Assembly: GCA_016938615.1 (NCBI GenBank)
Contig: JAFGUH010000020.1
Coordinates: forward strand, 1 to 42,410
Length of the DNA stretch: 42,410 nt
From: Halothiobacillaceae bacterium
GTDB lineage: Bacteria > Pseudomonadota > Gammaproteobacteria > Halothiobacillales > Halothiobacillaceae
Direction of reading: 5' to 3'
Shown piece by piece: positions 7,364-16,535 of the stretch. The translations under genes were made by a program, and so were the position numbers. Position 1 is the first letter of the stretch; each line of letters opens with the position of its first letter. Under the pieces are notes generated by a model. The model did no database searches. It was given only the letters and a program-made list of their open reading frames with translations, and was not told the origin of the DNA.

Positions 7364-9544
7364 ATGACTACCCCCACTCCCCGCGAAGGCGACCTGCGCG
7401 CTACGCTCGAGGTCGCCCTGTCGGCCTGGCGCCGGGCCGGCCACCGTCTCCCGATCCTGATCACCGGCTCGCCCGCCTGGGCTCGGGCTACGGCAAGCGC
7501 CCTGGTCAATCAGGACACGCTCTGGGTCGGTCCCGACGCCCCGGCCTCGGTGCGCTCGCTGAGCCTGCGCCGCGCCCGCGAGTCGCTGGGCGGGGAATGC
7601 GAGCGGGTGGTCGTCAACGCCCTGTCCGGCTTCGACCCCGACGCCCTCGGTGCGGTCGCCGGGCTGCCGCGCGCCGGCGGCTGCCTGATCCTGCTCGTCC
7701 CGCCGCTGGCCGACTGGCCCGAACGCGACGACCCGGAGCTCGCGCGGATCACGCCCTACCCGTTCACCCCCGCGGATGCCGGCTCGGCCTACCTCCGCCG
7801 GCTCACACGCCTGCTCGACCAATCGCATCCCCTGTGGACGATACGCGAGGGCGAGCCGCGGCCGAGGGTACCGCCGCCTGCCGAGCCGGTCGCCAGCCCC
7901 GAGCATGTCGCCGCCCCCTGCCGCACGGCCGACCAGGCCGAGGCGGTCGAAGGGATCCTTCACGTGGCGCGCGGCCGGCCACGCCGCCCACTGGTGCTGC
8001 GCTCGCATCGAGGCCGCGGCAAGAGCTCCGCGCTCGGCATCGCCGCGGCCCGCGTGCTGGCCGAAGGCCTCGGCGACGTGCTGGTGACCGCGCCGCGCCG
8101 TGAGGCGGTCGAACCACTGTTCGCGCGTGCCGCCGAGATCAGCGGGGCCGAGATCGACAGCGACGGGGCGCTGCGCGTCGGCGCGCATCGGCTGCGTTTC
8201 GTCCCACCCGACGTGTTGATCGAGCAATGCCCGCCGGGGCGCCTGCTGCTGATCGACGAGGCGGCCGCCCTGACCGCCGGGCTGCTCGACGACCTGTTCG
8301 CCCGCTACCCACGCTGCGTGTTCGCCACCACCGAGCATGGCTACGAGGGCAGTGGTCGTGGCTTTGGGTTGCGCTTTCTGCCGCGTCTCGAATCGCGGGC
8401 CATCTCGGTGCATCACCGACAAATGACGACCCCGATCCGCTGGGCACCGCACGATCCGCTCGAAACGTTGATCGACCGCCTGCTGCTTCTCGATGCCGAC
8501 CCGGCCGACCTGCCGACCGTGCGCGAGGCAATGCCTCCGCGGCGGCTGGACCGCGACGCGCTGGCCGATGACGAGCCCCGGCTGGCCGAGCTGTTCGGCC
8601 TGCTGGTCGGCGCCCACTACCGCACCACACCGCGCGACCTGCGCCAGATGCTCGACGCGCCCGGCACCGACCTGTGGGCGATCGAGGTGGCCGGCCGGGT
8701 GTTGGCGACCGCGGTGGTACAGGACGAAGGCAATCTTTCCCCGTCGTTGGCCGAGGCGGTATTCGCCGGCGAGCGACGCCTGCACGGTCATCTGCTGCCC
8801 CAGACCATGGCCGCCCACGCCGGTCAACCCGACTGGCCGACGCTGGCCGGCCGGCGTATCCAGCGGATCGCCGTCCACCCGGACGCTCGTCGCCGTGGGC
8901 TGGGGAAACGACTGGTCGCGGCCATCGCCGAGCAGGCCCGCGCCGACGGGATGGATTTCCTTGGCGTGAGCTTCGGCGCCGCGGACGAACTGGTCGATTT
9001 CTGGCAGGCCTGCAATCTCGTCGGCCTGCATCTCGGTCAGCACCGCGACCCGGCCTCCGGCGAGCAGGCCATGGTCATGGTGACGGGGATATCGCCTGCC
9101 GGAACACAAGCCGTCGGGCGCGACGCGCGGTGGCTGGTGGCCACGTTGGCCGACCGAGCCGCCGGACCGTTACGGCACACCGATCCCTGCCGGATCACAA
9201 GGCTGCTGGCGAGCACGACGGCGTCCGCCCTGCCGACTCTCGATGAGAGCGAATGCCGCCAGATCGAGGCCTGCGCCCAACGTCGGCACCACCTGGATGC
9301 CGCACTCGGCCCGTTGCGACGCTGGCTGCCGGTGGCCCTGACGCAGCCGACGGTGATCGAAACCGTCACGCCCGCCAATCGCGCCCTGCTGGTCGGACGC
9401 TTCCTGCAGCTTGCCGAGGACTCCAGACTGGCCACCCACTTCGATCTCGCCGGGCGAAGCGCCGCCGAGACCGCCTGCCGAGATGCCTTGGGACAAGTCC
9501 TCGCGGCCACAAGAAAGCCTCCGCACGAATCGATAGTGTCGTAA
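7364..9544 (+). CDS. tmcA: tRNA(Met) cytidine acetyltransferase TmcA
   Basis: 726 aa. It uses acetyl-CoA and ATP to make N4-acetylcytidine at the wobble base of elongator tRNA(Met). In order: N-terminal DUF1726-like domain; RecA-like helicase module with Walker A HRGRGKSS (about 216-223) and LLLIDEAAAL; a TTEHGYEGSGRGF motif; a GNAT domain with IQRIAVHPDARRRGLGKRL (about 500-515); and a C-terminal tRNA-binding region. A TACAAT lies 7 nt before the ATG with no Shine-Dalgarno, so a leaderless message is possible. The last codons (HESIVS and stop) lie in sequence nearly identical to the end of the MITE at 17821-18127. Confidence 0.94.
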   Translation: MTTPTPREGDLRATLEVALSAWRRAGHRLPILITGSPAWARATASALVNQDTLWVGPDAPASVRSLSLRRARESLGGECERVVVNALSGFDPDALGAVAGLPRAGGCLILLVPPLADWPERDDPELARITPYPFTPADAGSAYLRRLTRLLDQSHPLWTIREGEPRPRVPPPAEPVASPEHVAAPCRTADQAEAVEGILHVARGRPRRPLVLRSHRGRGKSSALGIAAARVLAEGLGDVLVTAPRREAVEPLFARAAEISGAEIDSDGALRVGAHRLRFVPPDVLIEQCPPGRLLLIDEAAALTAGLLDDLFARYPRCVFATTEHGYEGSGRGFGLRFLPRLESRAISVHHRQMTTPIRWAPHDPLETLIDRLLLLDADPADLPTVREAMPPRRLDRDALADDEPRLAELFGLLVGAHYRTTPRDLRQMLDAPGTDLWAIEVAGRVLATAVVQDEGNLSPSLAEAVFAGERRLHGHLLPQTMAAHAGQPDWPTLAGRRIQRIAVHPDARRRGLGKRLVAAIAEQARADGMDFLGVSFGAADELVDFWQACNLVGLHLGQHRDPASGEQAMVMVTGISPAGTQAVGRDARWLVATLADRAAGPLRHTDPCRITRLLASTTASALPTLDESECRQIEACAQRRHHLDAALGPLRRWLPVALTQPTVIETVTPANRALLVGRFLQLAEDSRLATHFDLAGRSAAETACRDALGQVLAATRKPPHESIVS

Positions 9545-9553
9545 GCGGGCCCG
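9519..9553 (+). mobile_element. Decayed end of a MITE-like element at the tmcA stop
   Basis: GCACGAATCGATAGTGTC (9523-9540) is identical to the right end of the element at 17821-18127, read inward; about 10 of the next 13 bases also match, as does CTCC/CTCT just outside. It spans the tmcA stop codon. No second end is visible nearby, so it is a remnant. Confidence 0.55.
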
Positions 9554-9563
9554 GGCGATTGTC

Positions 9564-9592
9564 ACGGGGGGATCGAAGACATCGCCCCCCGT
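9564..9592 (+). other. GC-rich hairpin after tmcA
   Basis: ACGGGGGG and CCCCCCGT form an 8-bp stem around a 13-nt loop, 19 nt after the tmcA stop. There is no T-run, so it is at best a weak terminator or an mRNA-protecting hairpin. Confidence 0.4.
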
Positions 9593-9614
9593 TCCCGCTA
9601 CGCTCTGGGGATGG

Positions 9615-9670
9615 CCCACTGGGAAAGGCCTACTGAGTAAGGCCCACCGACTAAGGCCAACTGGGAAAGG
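9615..9670 (+). repeat. Four 14-bp tandem repeats before metY
   Basis: Four contiguous 14-bp units: CCCACTGGGAAAGG, CCTACTGAGTAAGG, CCCACCGACTAAGG and CCAACTGGGAAAGG. They end a few bases before the metY ribosome site, so they lie in its leader or promoter region. There are no spacers, so this is not CRISPR. Confidence 0.85.
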
Positions 9671-9684
9671 CCGAGGAGGAACGC

Positions 9685-10956
9685 ATGCGCCCGGAAACCA
9701 TCGCCCTACACGGCGGCTACCAGCCCGACGACCAGCACGCCGTCGCCGTGCCGATCCACCAGACCACGTCCTTCGCCTTCGACGACGCGCAACATGCTGC
9801 GGACCTGTTCGATCTCAAGGTCAAGGGCAACATCTACTCGCGGATCATGAATCCCACCTGCGGGGTACTCGAGGAACGCATGACCGCACTCGACGGCGGG
9901 GTGGGCGCACTGGCCACGGCGACCGGCATGGCGGCGATCACCTACGCCATCCAGACGGTCGCACAGGCGGGCGACAACATCGTCTCGATCAGCGAACTCT
10001 ACGGCGGCACCTACAACCTGTTCGCGCACACCTTCCCGCGCCAGGGCATCGAGGTGCGGATGCAGGACAAGGACGACTTCGCCGGCATCGAGGCGGCGAT
10101 CGACGAGCGCAGCCGGGCGATCTACTGCGAGTCGATCGGCAACCCCTCGGGCAGCATCGCCGACCTCGAGCGGTTGGCCGAGATCGCCCATCGTAACGGC
10201 CTGCCCCTGATGGTCGACAACACGGTGGCCACGCCATTTCTGCTCCGGCCGATCGATCACGGCGCCGACATCGTCATCCATTCGGCCACCAAGTACATCG
10301 GCGGGCACGGCACCACGCTCGGCGGCGTGATCGTCGATTCCGGCAACTTCGACTGGGCCGCTCATCCCGAGCGATTCTCGCTGCTGATCGAGCCGGACCC
10401 CTCCTACCACGGGGTGAGCTACACCCGCGATGTCGGCGCGGCCGCCTTCATCGCGCGGGCGCGGGTCGTCCCGCTGCGCAACACCGGCGCGGCCCTGTCG
10501 GCGCAAGCCGCCTGGAACCTCCTGCAGGGGCTGGAGACACTCTCGCTGCGCATGGATCGCATCGGCGAGAACACTCAGGAAATCGCCGAGTTCCTGGACG
10601 GCCACCCCCGGGTCGGCTGGGTCCAGTACGCCGGCCTGCCCGACCACAAGGACCATCGACTGGCCCGCAAGTACCTCGACGGGCGGGCCTCGGGCATTCT
10701 CAGCTTCGGCGTCAAGGGAGGCCGCGAGGCCGGCGCCCGCTTCTACGACGCCCTGCAACTGATCCTCCGCCTGGTCAACATCGGCGACGCCAAGTCCTGC
10801 GCGGCCATTCCCGCCTCGACCACGCATCGGCAGCTAAACGAGTCGGAGTTGCGAGCCGCGGGCGTTCGCGACGACATGGTGCGCCTGTCGATCGGCATCG
10901 AACACGTCGACGACCTGATCGAGGACCTGGACCAGGCATTGAAAGCCAGCGCCTGA
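9685..10956 (+). CDS. metY: O-acetylhomoserine sulfhydrylase (PLP enzyme)
   Basis: 423 aa, the normal length for MetY. It joins O-acetylhomoserine and sulfide to give homocysteine, the direct-sulfhydrylation route to methionine. The Cys/Met-metabolism PLP fold is clear: YSRIMNPT near residue 50, [17 protein letters not shown], and the PLP lysine K203 in [10 protein letters not shown]. It starts with [12 protein letters not shown], and GAGGAGG precedes the ATG. It stands alone between tmcA and the iron block. Its substrate, made from homoserine, connects it to hom in this window (35303-36649). Cystathionine-lyase paralogues are usually shorter (about 390 aa), which supports MetY. Confidence 0.92.
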   Translation: MRPETIALHGGYQPDDQHAVAVPIHQTTSFAFDDAQHAADLFDLKVKGNIYSRIMNPTCGVLEERMTALDGGVGALATATGMAAITYAIQTVAQAGDNIVSISELYGGTYNLFAHTFPRQGIEVRMQDKDDFAGIEAAIDERSRAIYCESIGNPSGSIADLERLAEIAHRNGLPLMVDNTVATPFLLRPIDHGADIVIHSATKYIGGHGTTLGGVIVDSGNFDWAAHPERFSLLIEPDPSYHGVSYTRDVGAAAFIARARVVPLRNTGAALSAQAAWNLLQGLETLSLRMDRIGENTQEIAEFLDGHPRVGWVQYAGLPDHKDHRLARKYLDGRASGILSFGVKGGREAGARFYDALQLILRLVNIGDAKSCAAIPASTTHRQLNESELRAAGVRDDMVRLSIGIEHVDDLIEDLDQALKASA

Positions 10957-11054
10957 ACCGCGGCCGGGTCATGCCTGGCCCCCGCCGCTTGGCTCGCGCC
11001 CCCATCCCCTCGCCGGCATCTCGGCCCCGAGGCTGACAAACCCCCTACACATGT

Positions 11055-11084
11055 TTGACAATCATTCGCGTTTGCAATTACATT
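11055..11084 (+). promoter_or_regulatory. Promoter with overlapping Fur-like site, iron operon
   Basis: A perfect TTGACA (11055-11060), an 18-bp spacer and TACATT (11079-11084) form the promoter. TGACAATCATTCGC (11056-11069) matches 11 of 14 positions of the Fur half TGATAATCATTATC and overlaps the -35 and spacer. Repression by iron-loaded Fur is expected. Confidence 0.6.
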
Positions 11085-11139
11085 CCCTTCCGCAGACGAT
11101 TGCGAACGACATTCCCCTACCAGCGGAGCCCCCTCCCTC

Positions 11140-12606
11140 ATGACTCATCGACTCACCCCGATTGTTGCCGCGCTCGGCCTGTGTGGCCTGTTCGGCCAGA
11201 CGGCCCTGGCGGATCAGTCAGCCGATCGAATGGCCGACCTGAACAAGGTCCTAGTCACCAATGCCGATATCGCCCACGCCGTCTATGCCGATGCCGTCGA
11301 TACCGCCGAGGATCTTCAGGCGGCCATCGATCGCCTGATCGAGTCGCCGACCCAGGCCAATCTCGATGCCGCTCGGGCCGCCTGGCTGGTCGCCCGCGAG
11401 CCCTACGGCCAGTCCGAGGTCTATCGCTTTCGCGGGACACCGATCGACGACGACCCGACCACCAAGGCCGCCGAGGACGGCCCGGAGGGCGCGATCAACG
11501 CCTGGCCGCTGGGCGAGGCGCTGATCGACTACGTCGAGACCGGCGGGGACTTCACCCAGGCCGAGGTAGGCGTCACCGAACACCAGACCGGCGTGGACAA
11601 GCCGATTCCGCCGCATAACCTGATCGCGGCCACCGACATCCCCATCGAGCCGGCCCTGCTGGACAAGACGGTCACCGCCGAGGACGAACGCGACGTGCTC
11701 GCCGGCTATCACGCCGTCGAGTTCCTCCTGTGGGGACAGGACCTCAACGACGAGCGCGGCGTCACTCACCGTGACGATCGCAGCAAGGCAGTCAAGACAC
11801 ACGGTGCGCCCAACATCGCGACCGCCGGCCAGCGGCCGGTAACGGATTTCGACCCGGCCAACTGCTCGAGCGGCAAGGCGGCGGCCGAGGCCGTGATCTG
11901 CGAGCGCCGCGGCGCCTACCTGCAGCTGGTCACCGACCGACTGGTCAGTGATCTCGCCTCGGTCCGCGACCAGTGGGCCCCGGAGACGGAAGGCAACTAT
12001 TACGCCCGTTTCACGCAGCCGGCGGACATCAACGAGGCCCGCCAGCGGTTGCTGGAAATCCTGACCGGCATGGGCACGCTCTCCGAGGGCGAACTGGCCG
12101 GCGAGCGCATGCAGATCGCCCTGTCGGTCAACTCGCAGGAAGACGAACATTCCTGCTTTTCCGACAACACCCATCGCGATATCTGGCTCGACGCCGAGGG
12201 GATCGCCAACAGCTATCACGGCGAGTACGCCGGCTACGACAGCGACCTCGACGGCAAGGACGATGCCACCGGTCGTGCCGTGAGCGGTTACGGCATCGAC
12301 GAATACCTCCGCGACCACGGCCACGCCGATGTCGCCGACTCGGTCGACCAGGCCCTCGAGCGCACCGAATCCGGTTACCAGGCGATCGACCGGCTCGCTC
12401 GCGAAGGCCAGCCCTTCGACGTGCTGATCGAGGACATCGGGGCTGAGCGGGCCCAGCCGGTCAAGGAGACGATCCTGTCGCTCAATGCCCAGGCCGGCCA
12501 GATCGCGACGATCGCCTCCGCACTCGACCTCGGCAGCACCGAGCAGGTGGTCGATCCGGAGGCGTCCGCCTGCGACACCACCAATCCGGTCACCGCGTGC
12601 GAATGA
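11140..12606 (+). CDS. Imelysin-family iron-regulated protein (IrpA, M75)
   Basis: 488 aa periplasmic protein of the imelysin/peptidase M75 family (COG3487, IrpA). It has a signal peptide (MTHRLTPIVAALGLCGLFGQTALA) and two imelysin repeats. The conserved GYHAVEFLLWGQDL contains the HxxE motif (H191, E194). Family members are iron-regulated, periplasmic or surface-attached, and thought to bind iron or haem; protease activity is not established. It is first of four same-strand genes and lies behind a Fur-like promoter. A CxxxxxxxC pair near the C-terminus (about residues 478-486) could form a disulfide. Confidence 0.9.
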   Translation: MTHRLTPIVAALGLCGLFGQTALADQSADRMADLNKVLVTNADIAHAVYADAVDTAEDLQAAIDRLIESPTQANLDAARAAWLVAREPYGQSEVYRFRGTPIDDDPTTKAAEDGPEGAINAWPLGEALIDYVETGGDFTQAEVGVTEHQTGVDKPIPPHNLIAATDIPIEPALLDKTVTAEDERDVLAGYHAVEFLLWGQDLNDERGVTHRDDRSKAVKTHGAPNIATAGQRPVTDFDPANCSSGKAAAEAVICERRGAYLQLVTDRLVSDLASVRDQWAPETEGNYYARFTQPADINEARQRLLEILTGMGTLSEGELAGERMQIALSVNSQEDEHSCFSDNTHRDIWLDAEGIANSYHGEYAGYDSDLDGKDDATGRAVSGYGIDEYLRDHGHADVADSVDQALERTESGYQAIDRLAREGQPFDVLIEDIGAERAQPVKETILSLNAQAGQIATIASALDLGSTEQVVDPEASACDTTNPVTACE

Positions 12607-12649
12607 TCGACGTCGTCGACCGAGCCCTGGGCGAGTGCGCTCGGGCCTC

Positions 12650-12665
12650 GGTGGCGCAAACCACC
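12650..12665 (+). other. Small hairpin at the di-haem oxidoreductase start
   Basis: GGTGG and CCACC can pair around CGCAAA, ending 2 nt before the GTG start at 12668. No ribosome site is visible, so the hairpin may limit translation, or the start may be wrongly placed. Confidence 0.3.
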
Positions 12666-12667
12666 CG

Positions 12668-14161
12668 GTGACGAGCAACCGCTCATCGTTATGCCGAACC
12701 CACCCGCCGCTGGCGGGTTTTCTGGCCCTGTGCCTGGCATTTGTCCCGCTATGGGTCGACGCCCAGGGCGCGGCGCCTCCCGTTTCCGACGACGAACGCC
12801 GCCCGGCGGGCGCGGCCACGGTGCCGGTCGAGCCCACCCCGTCCTCGACGCGTCCGGCCGCCAACCTCGATGACGAGGCGATCGCGCGCTTTCACGCCGG
12901 CAAGGCCCTCGCCCACCAGCCCTGGGTGATCGCGCCCACTGCCACCAAGGCACGCGATGGGCTGGGCCCGCTCTACAACGCGCGCACCTGCCTGACCTGC
13001 CACGTCAACGGCGGGCGCGGCGTCGTCCCGGAGGGCGAGACGGGCGCGATGCCCCACGCCATCGTGCTCCTGAGCGTGCCCGGGGACGGGGACGGGGACG
13101 GCGACGACGGCCCCACCCCAGAGCCCGTCTACGGCGGACAGGTCCAGACCCGTGGCATCGGGATCGCCGATCGGTTCGGTGGTGGCCGGGCACGTCACGG
13201 CGGGCCCGAGTCGCTGGTCGGCGAGGCCTCGATCCGGGTCGACTGGAAACCTTCCCGCTTTACCTATCCCGACGGCGAAACGGTCGACCTGCGCCACCCG
13301 CGTCTGGTGCTGGAGAACCTGGGCTACGGCCCGATGGACGCCGAGGTGATGACCAGCCTGCGCAACGCCCCGCCGCTGCACGGCACGGGCCTGTTGAGCC
13401 TGATCGCCCCGGCCGATATCGAGGCAGGGGCCGATCCGGACGATCGCGACGGCGACGGCGTCTCCGGCCAGGCCAACCGGGTGATCGACCCGGAGAGCGG
13501 CGAGCGGCGTCTCGGCCGGTTCGGCTGGAAGGCCGACCGCGCCAGCCTACGCGAGCAGGTGGGCGCGGCGGTCCACGAGGATCTGGGCCTGAGCAACCCG
13601 GTGTTCCCCGGCCCGCCCTGCAGCCCGGCCCAGACCGCCTGCCGGCAGGCCATCGACGGCGCGGAGGACGACGGCCTCGAATTGCCGGCCCATCGCTTCG
13701 CCTTGCTGGTCGATTACAATCGGCACATCGGCGTCCCGGCACGACGCAAACCCGATCATCCGGTGGTGCGGCGCGGCGGCGAGCTGTTTCACCAGGTCGG
13801 CTGCGCGACTTGTCACACCCCGCGGTTCAAAACCGCCGACGATGCGCGCTTTCCGCGCCTGTCCGGGCAGACGATCTGGCCGTACAGCGACCTGTTGCTC
13901 CACGACATGGGCGCGGCGCTGTCCGACGGCCGGCCGTCCTGGGAGGCCGGCCCGCGCGAATGGCGCACCCCGCCGCTCTGGGGCCTGGGGCTCAGCCGGG
14001 CGGTCAACGGCAGTCGCGCCCTGCTCCACGACGGTCGCGCCCGCTCGGTCGAGGAAGCCATCCTCTGGCACGGCGGGGAGGCCGAAGCGGCCAAGCGCCG
14101 CTTCACGCGATTGACGCCCGAGGATCGCCGGGCCGTGGAGGCCTTCGTGCGCTCGCTGTGA
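12668..14161 (+). CDS. Di-haem oxidoreductase (DUF1111/COG3488)
   Basis: 497 aa exported c-type cytochrome of the di-haem oxidoreductase family (DHOR, related to MauG and cytochrome c peroxidases). After a signal peptide (LAGFLALCLAFVPLWVDAQG) come two haem sites, CLTCH (108-112) and CATCH (379-383). It is routinely found beside IrpA imelysins; its substrate is unknown. I chose GTG 12668 because it puts a short basic segment just before the hydrophobic stretch; the open frame extends upstream over the imelysin gene without likeness. A Gly-Asp run (GDGDGDGDDG) comes from a simple repeat near 13080. Gap to irpA: 61 bp. Confidence 0.88.
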   Translation: MTSNRSSLCRTHPPLAGFLALCLAFVPLWVDAQGAAPPVSDDERRPAGAATVPVEPTPSSTRPAANLDDEAIARFHAGKALAHQPWVIAPTATKARDGLGPLYNARTCLTCHVNGGRGVVPEGETGAMPHAIVLLSVPGDGDGDGDDGPTPEPVYGGQVQTRGIGIADRFGGGRARHGGPESLVGEASIRVDWKPSRFTYPDGETVDLRHPRLVLENLGYGPMDAEVMTSLRNAPPLHGTGLLSLIAPADIEAGADPDDRDGDGVSGQANRVIDPESGERRLGRFGWKADRASLREQVGAAVHEDLGLSNPVFPGPPCSPAQTACRQAIDGAEDDGLELPAHRFALLVDYNRHIGVPARRKPDHPVVRRGGELFHQVGCATCHTPRFKTADDARFPRLSGQTIWPYSDLLLHDMGAALSDGRPSWEAGPREWRTPPLWGLGLSRAVNGSRALLHDGRARSVEEAILWHGGEAEAAKRRFTRLTPEDRRAVEAFVRSL

Positions 14162-14212
14162 GGCCGGTCCGACCGGCCCGCAGGGGGTTGGCAAAAACAG
14201 AGGTACGTTCTC

Positions 14213-15361
14213 ATGCAACGACGACAGTTCATCGCCCTGCTCGCCGCGGCCGGGGTCGCCCCCGGGGCGATCTTCGCCTACCGCCAGGCGGCTGCGGCGG
14301 CCGAATGGCAACTCGCCGCTCAGGGAGGCGACGGCCAGTTCGCACTCTCCGGGAGCCACGGCGACACGCTGCGCTCGGTCGCCTCGGGGTTTCGCGGCCA
14401 CGATCTCGCCCAGCATCCCCGGCGGCGCCAGTCGGTGCTGATGTTCGCCCGCCGTCCAGGCACCGAGTGCATCGAGGCGGACTTCGTCGACTGGCAACCG
14501 GTCAAGCGCTTTTCCGCCCCGCCGGGCCACAGCTTTGCCGGGCACGGCTGCTTCAGCCGCGATGGCAGACGGCTGTTCACCAGCGAGATCGTCAATGCCG
14601 ACGGCCAGGGCCGGGTCGGTATCTACGATGCGGACAGCTACCAACGCCTCGGCGAGATGCCGACCGGCGGCATCGGCCCGCACGATCTCGCCCTGATGCC
14701 GGACGGTCGCACGCTCGTTATTGCCAACGGCGGCATCCTGACCGGCTCGCGCACCGACGGCCCCGCCGCCGGCATCGACTTCCCGGTGGCGCCCGGACGG
14801 GAGAAACTCAATCTCGACCAGATGGACTCAAGCCTGGTCTACCTCGACATCGACTCGGGCGAGATCACGGAGACGGTGCGCCTGGCCGAGCCCAAGGCGA
14901 GCATCCGCCACCTCGACGTCGCCGACGACGGCACGGTCGCCGTCGCCACCCAGTTGCAACGCGAGGCGATGGATCACGACCGACTGGTGCCGCTGGCGGC
15001 GATTCACCGGCGCGGCGAGGCCTTCCAGCCATTGGGAGAGCCCGAAGCGGTGATCGCGGCAATGAACGATTATCTGGGCAGCGTCACAATCAGCCAGGTC
15101 TCCCGGCTGGTCGGCGTCACAAGCCCGCGCGGCAACCTGGCGGGCTTCTGGCACCTCGACAGCGGCGCGTTCGCCGGTCACTATCGGTTGCAGGATGTCT
15201 GCGGCCTGGCCGTGAGCGCCGATCACGAACGCTTCGTGCTGAGCAATTCCTTCGGCGACATGCGCGAGCTCGATGCCCGGACGCTGGCCGAGGACACCGA
15301 CGCGCGCCGGCGCTTCGAGCAGGCCCACTGGGACAACCACCTGATCACCGTCACCGCATAG
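14213..15361 (+). CDS. DUF1513 periplasmic beta-propeller-like protein
   Basis: 382 aa. It begins MQRRQFIALLAAAGVAPGAIFA, a twin-arginine-type signal with RRQF, so it is probably exported folded. The rest has repeated motifs typical of a propeller fold (GHDLAQHPRR, FAGHGCFSRDG, GIGPHDLALMPDG, SIRHLDVADDG). It matches the DUF1513/COG3490 family, which travels with imelysins and DHOR; no biochemical function is established. The ATG follows AGAGG by about 10 nt. It lies 51 bp after the DHOR gene and 10 bp before the second imelysin, so the four are one transcription unit. Confidence 0.87.
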   Translation: MQRRQFIALLAAAGVAPGAIFAYRQAAAAAEWQLAAQGGDGQFALSGSHGDTLRSVASGFRGHDLAQHPRRRQSVLMFARRPGTECIEADFVDWQPVKRFSAPPGHSFAGHGCFSRDGRRLFTSEIVNADGQGRVGIYDADSYQRLGEMPTGGIGPHDLALMPDGRTLVIANGGILTGSRTDGPAAGIDFPVAPGREKLNLDQMDSSLVYLDIDSGEITETVRLAEPKASIRHLDVADDGTVAVATQLQREAMDHDRLVPLAAIHRRGEAFQPLGEPEAVIAAMNDYLGSVTISQVSRLVGVTSPRGNLAGFWHLDSGAFAGHYRLQDVCGLAVSADHERFVLSNSFGDMRELDARTLAEDTDARRRFEQAHWDNHLITVTA

Positions 15362-15371
15362 ACTCAACGCC

Positions 15372-16463
15372 ATGACACACGCCCATCGATCTATTCCCGG
15401 TCTGCGACGGCTCGCCACCGCCGCCCTGATCGTCTCCAGCTTGGCCTTGGCCGGCTGCGACAAGCCCGCGCCGACACCCGGCACGCCCGAGGCCCTCAAT
15501 GCTGCGCTGGAGCGCGCGGTCGACGACGCCATCGTGCCGAGCATCGAGGCCTTTGCCACGCAGGGCCGCGAGCTCGACGACGCGGTCGAGTCGTTCTGCG
15601 CCGCCCCCGACGCCGAGGCGCTGGCCGCCGCCCAGACGCAGTGGCGCGAGACCGCGACGCGGTGGAACCGGGCGGTTCTCTACAACTTCGGCCCGCTCAA
15701 CGGCGACATCTTCGCGCCGAAGATCCACTACATCGAATCCATGCGCCAGCGCGGCATCGATTACACCACCAAGGTGCGTCACGAGATCGATCGGCAACTG
15801 ACCGCCGAGACACCGCTCGATACCGCGCATTTCCAGGCCCTGCGCCAGAACCAGACCGGCCTGCTGCCGCTGGAGATCCTGCTGTTCGAATCGACAGCAA
15901 AGGGACATCCACAGGCCGCGAGCGCCATCCTGTCCGATTTCCGCGACCACCCGCGCAAGTGCGACTACCTTGCCGGCATAAGCGACCGACTCCGCGCGGA
16001 CGCCGCCTACGTCGCATCCGGCTGGACCGAGGCGTTCAAGGACAGCGGCGAACCCTATCGCGACCGCTTTCTGGCCGGGAATCTCGACCGCGGGGCGACA
16101 CCGCTGGCCGTGCTGTTCACCAGCGTTCAGGGCCACTTGGACTACCTGGAGCGTCGCAAGCTCGACGGCACGCTCGACGCGCGACTCGCCGATCACTTCT
16201 ACGCGAACGTGACTGCGACACTCGATGAACTCGGCCGGCTGGTAGAAGGCGAGCACGGCTTTCTCGCCGAGGCCGAGGCCCGCGGCCACGGCGATATCGC
16301 GCTAGCCGTCCGCCAGATGCTGGATGCCGCGCGCCAGTCGGCGGAAGACCGCGATCGCGCGGCGCTGACGCGTCAGGTGGAGACCTTGTGGAAGCTCTTT
16401 CGGGAGAAGCTGCCCGGCGCGCTGGGCGTGGACCTCGGCATCAACTTCAGCGACGGTGACTGA
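15372..16463 (+). CDS. Imelysin-family lipoprotein (COG3489)
   Basis: 363 aa. The signal peptide ends in the lipobox LALAGC (Cys29), so it is a lipoprotein anchored in a membrane facing the periplasm. The imelysin core includes NQTGLLPLEILLFES, where the HxxE of the IrpA type is replaced by GxxxxE, as in COG3489 members. It likely works with the first imelysin in periplasmic iron handling. It starts 10 nt after the DUF1513 stop and is last in the operon; after it comes a 10-bp tandem repeat and the convergent peroxidase gene. Confidence 0.87.
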   Translation: MTHAHRSIPGLRRLATAALIVSSLALAGCDKPAPTPGTPEALNAALERAVDDAIVPSIEAFATQGRELDDAVESFCAAPDAEALAAAQTQWRETATRWNRAVLYNFGPLNGDIFAPKIHYIESMRQRGIDYTTKVRHEIDRQLTAETPLDTAHFQALRQNQTGLLPLEILLFESTAKGHPQAASAILSDFRDHPRKCDYLAGISDRLRADAAYVASGWTEAFKDSGEPYRDRFLAGNLDRGATPLAVLFTSVQGHLDYLERRKLDGTLDARLADHFYANVTATLDELGRLVEGEHGFLAEAEARGHGDIALAVRQMLDAARQSAEDRDRAALTRQVETLWKLFREKLPGALGVDLGINFSDGD

Positions 16464-16470
16464 GCAAGCC

Positions 16471-16500
16471 GGGGTAATGCGGGTTGATGCGGGTTGATGC
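16471..16500. repeat. 10-bp tandem repeat between convergent genes
   Basis: Three 10-bp units (GGGGTAATGC, GGGTTGATGC, GGGTTGATGC) sit between the imelysin lipoprotein gene and the peroxidase gene. An 8-bp GGGCGACC duplication follows. Confidence 0.75.
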
Positions 16501-16535
16501 GGGGGCGCGCCTCGGGCGACCGGGCGACCGGGAGA

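Noticed and set aside
7274-9109. 611-codon minus-strand ORF opposite tmcA
   Set aside because: Antisense to an intact tmcA; composition typical of a shadow frame.
11251-12864. 537-codon minus-strand ORF opposite the imelysin gene
   Set aside because: The imelysin is intact with a signal peptide and HxxE; this frame has no recognisable domain.
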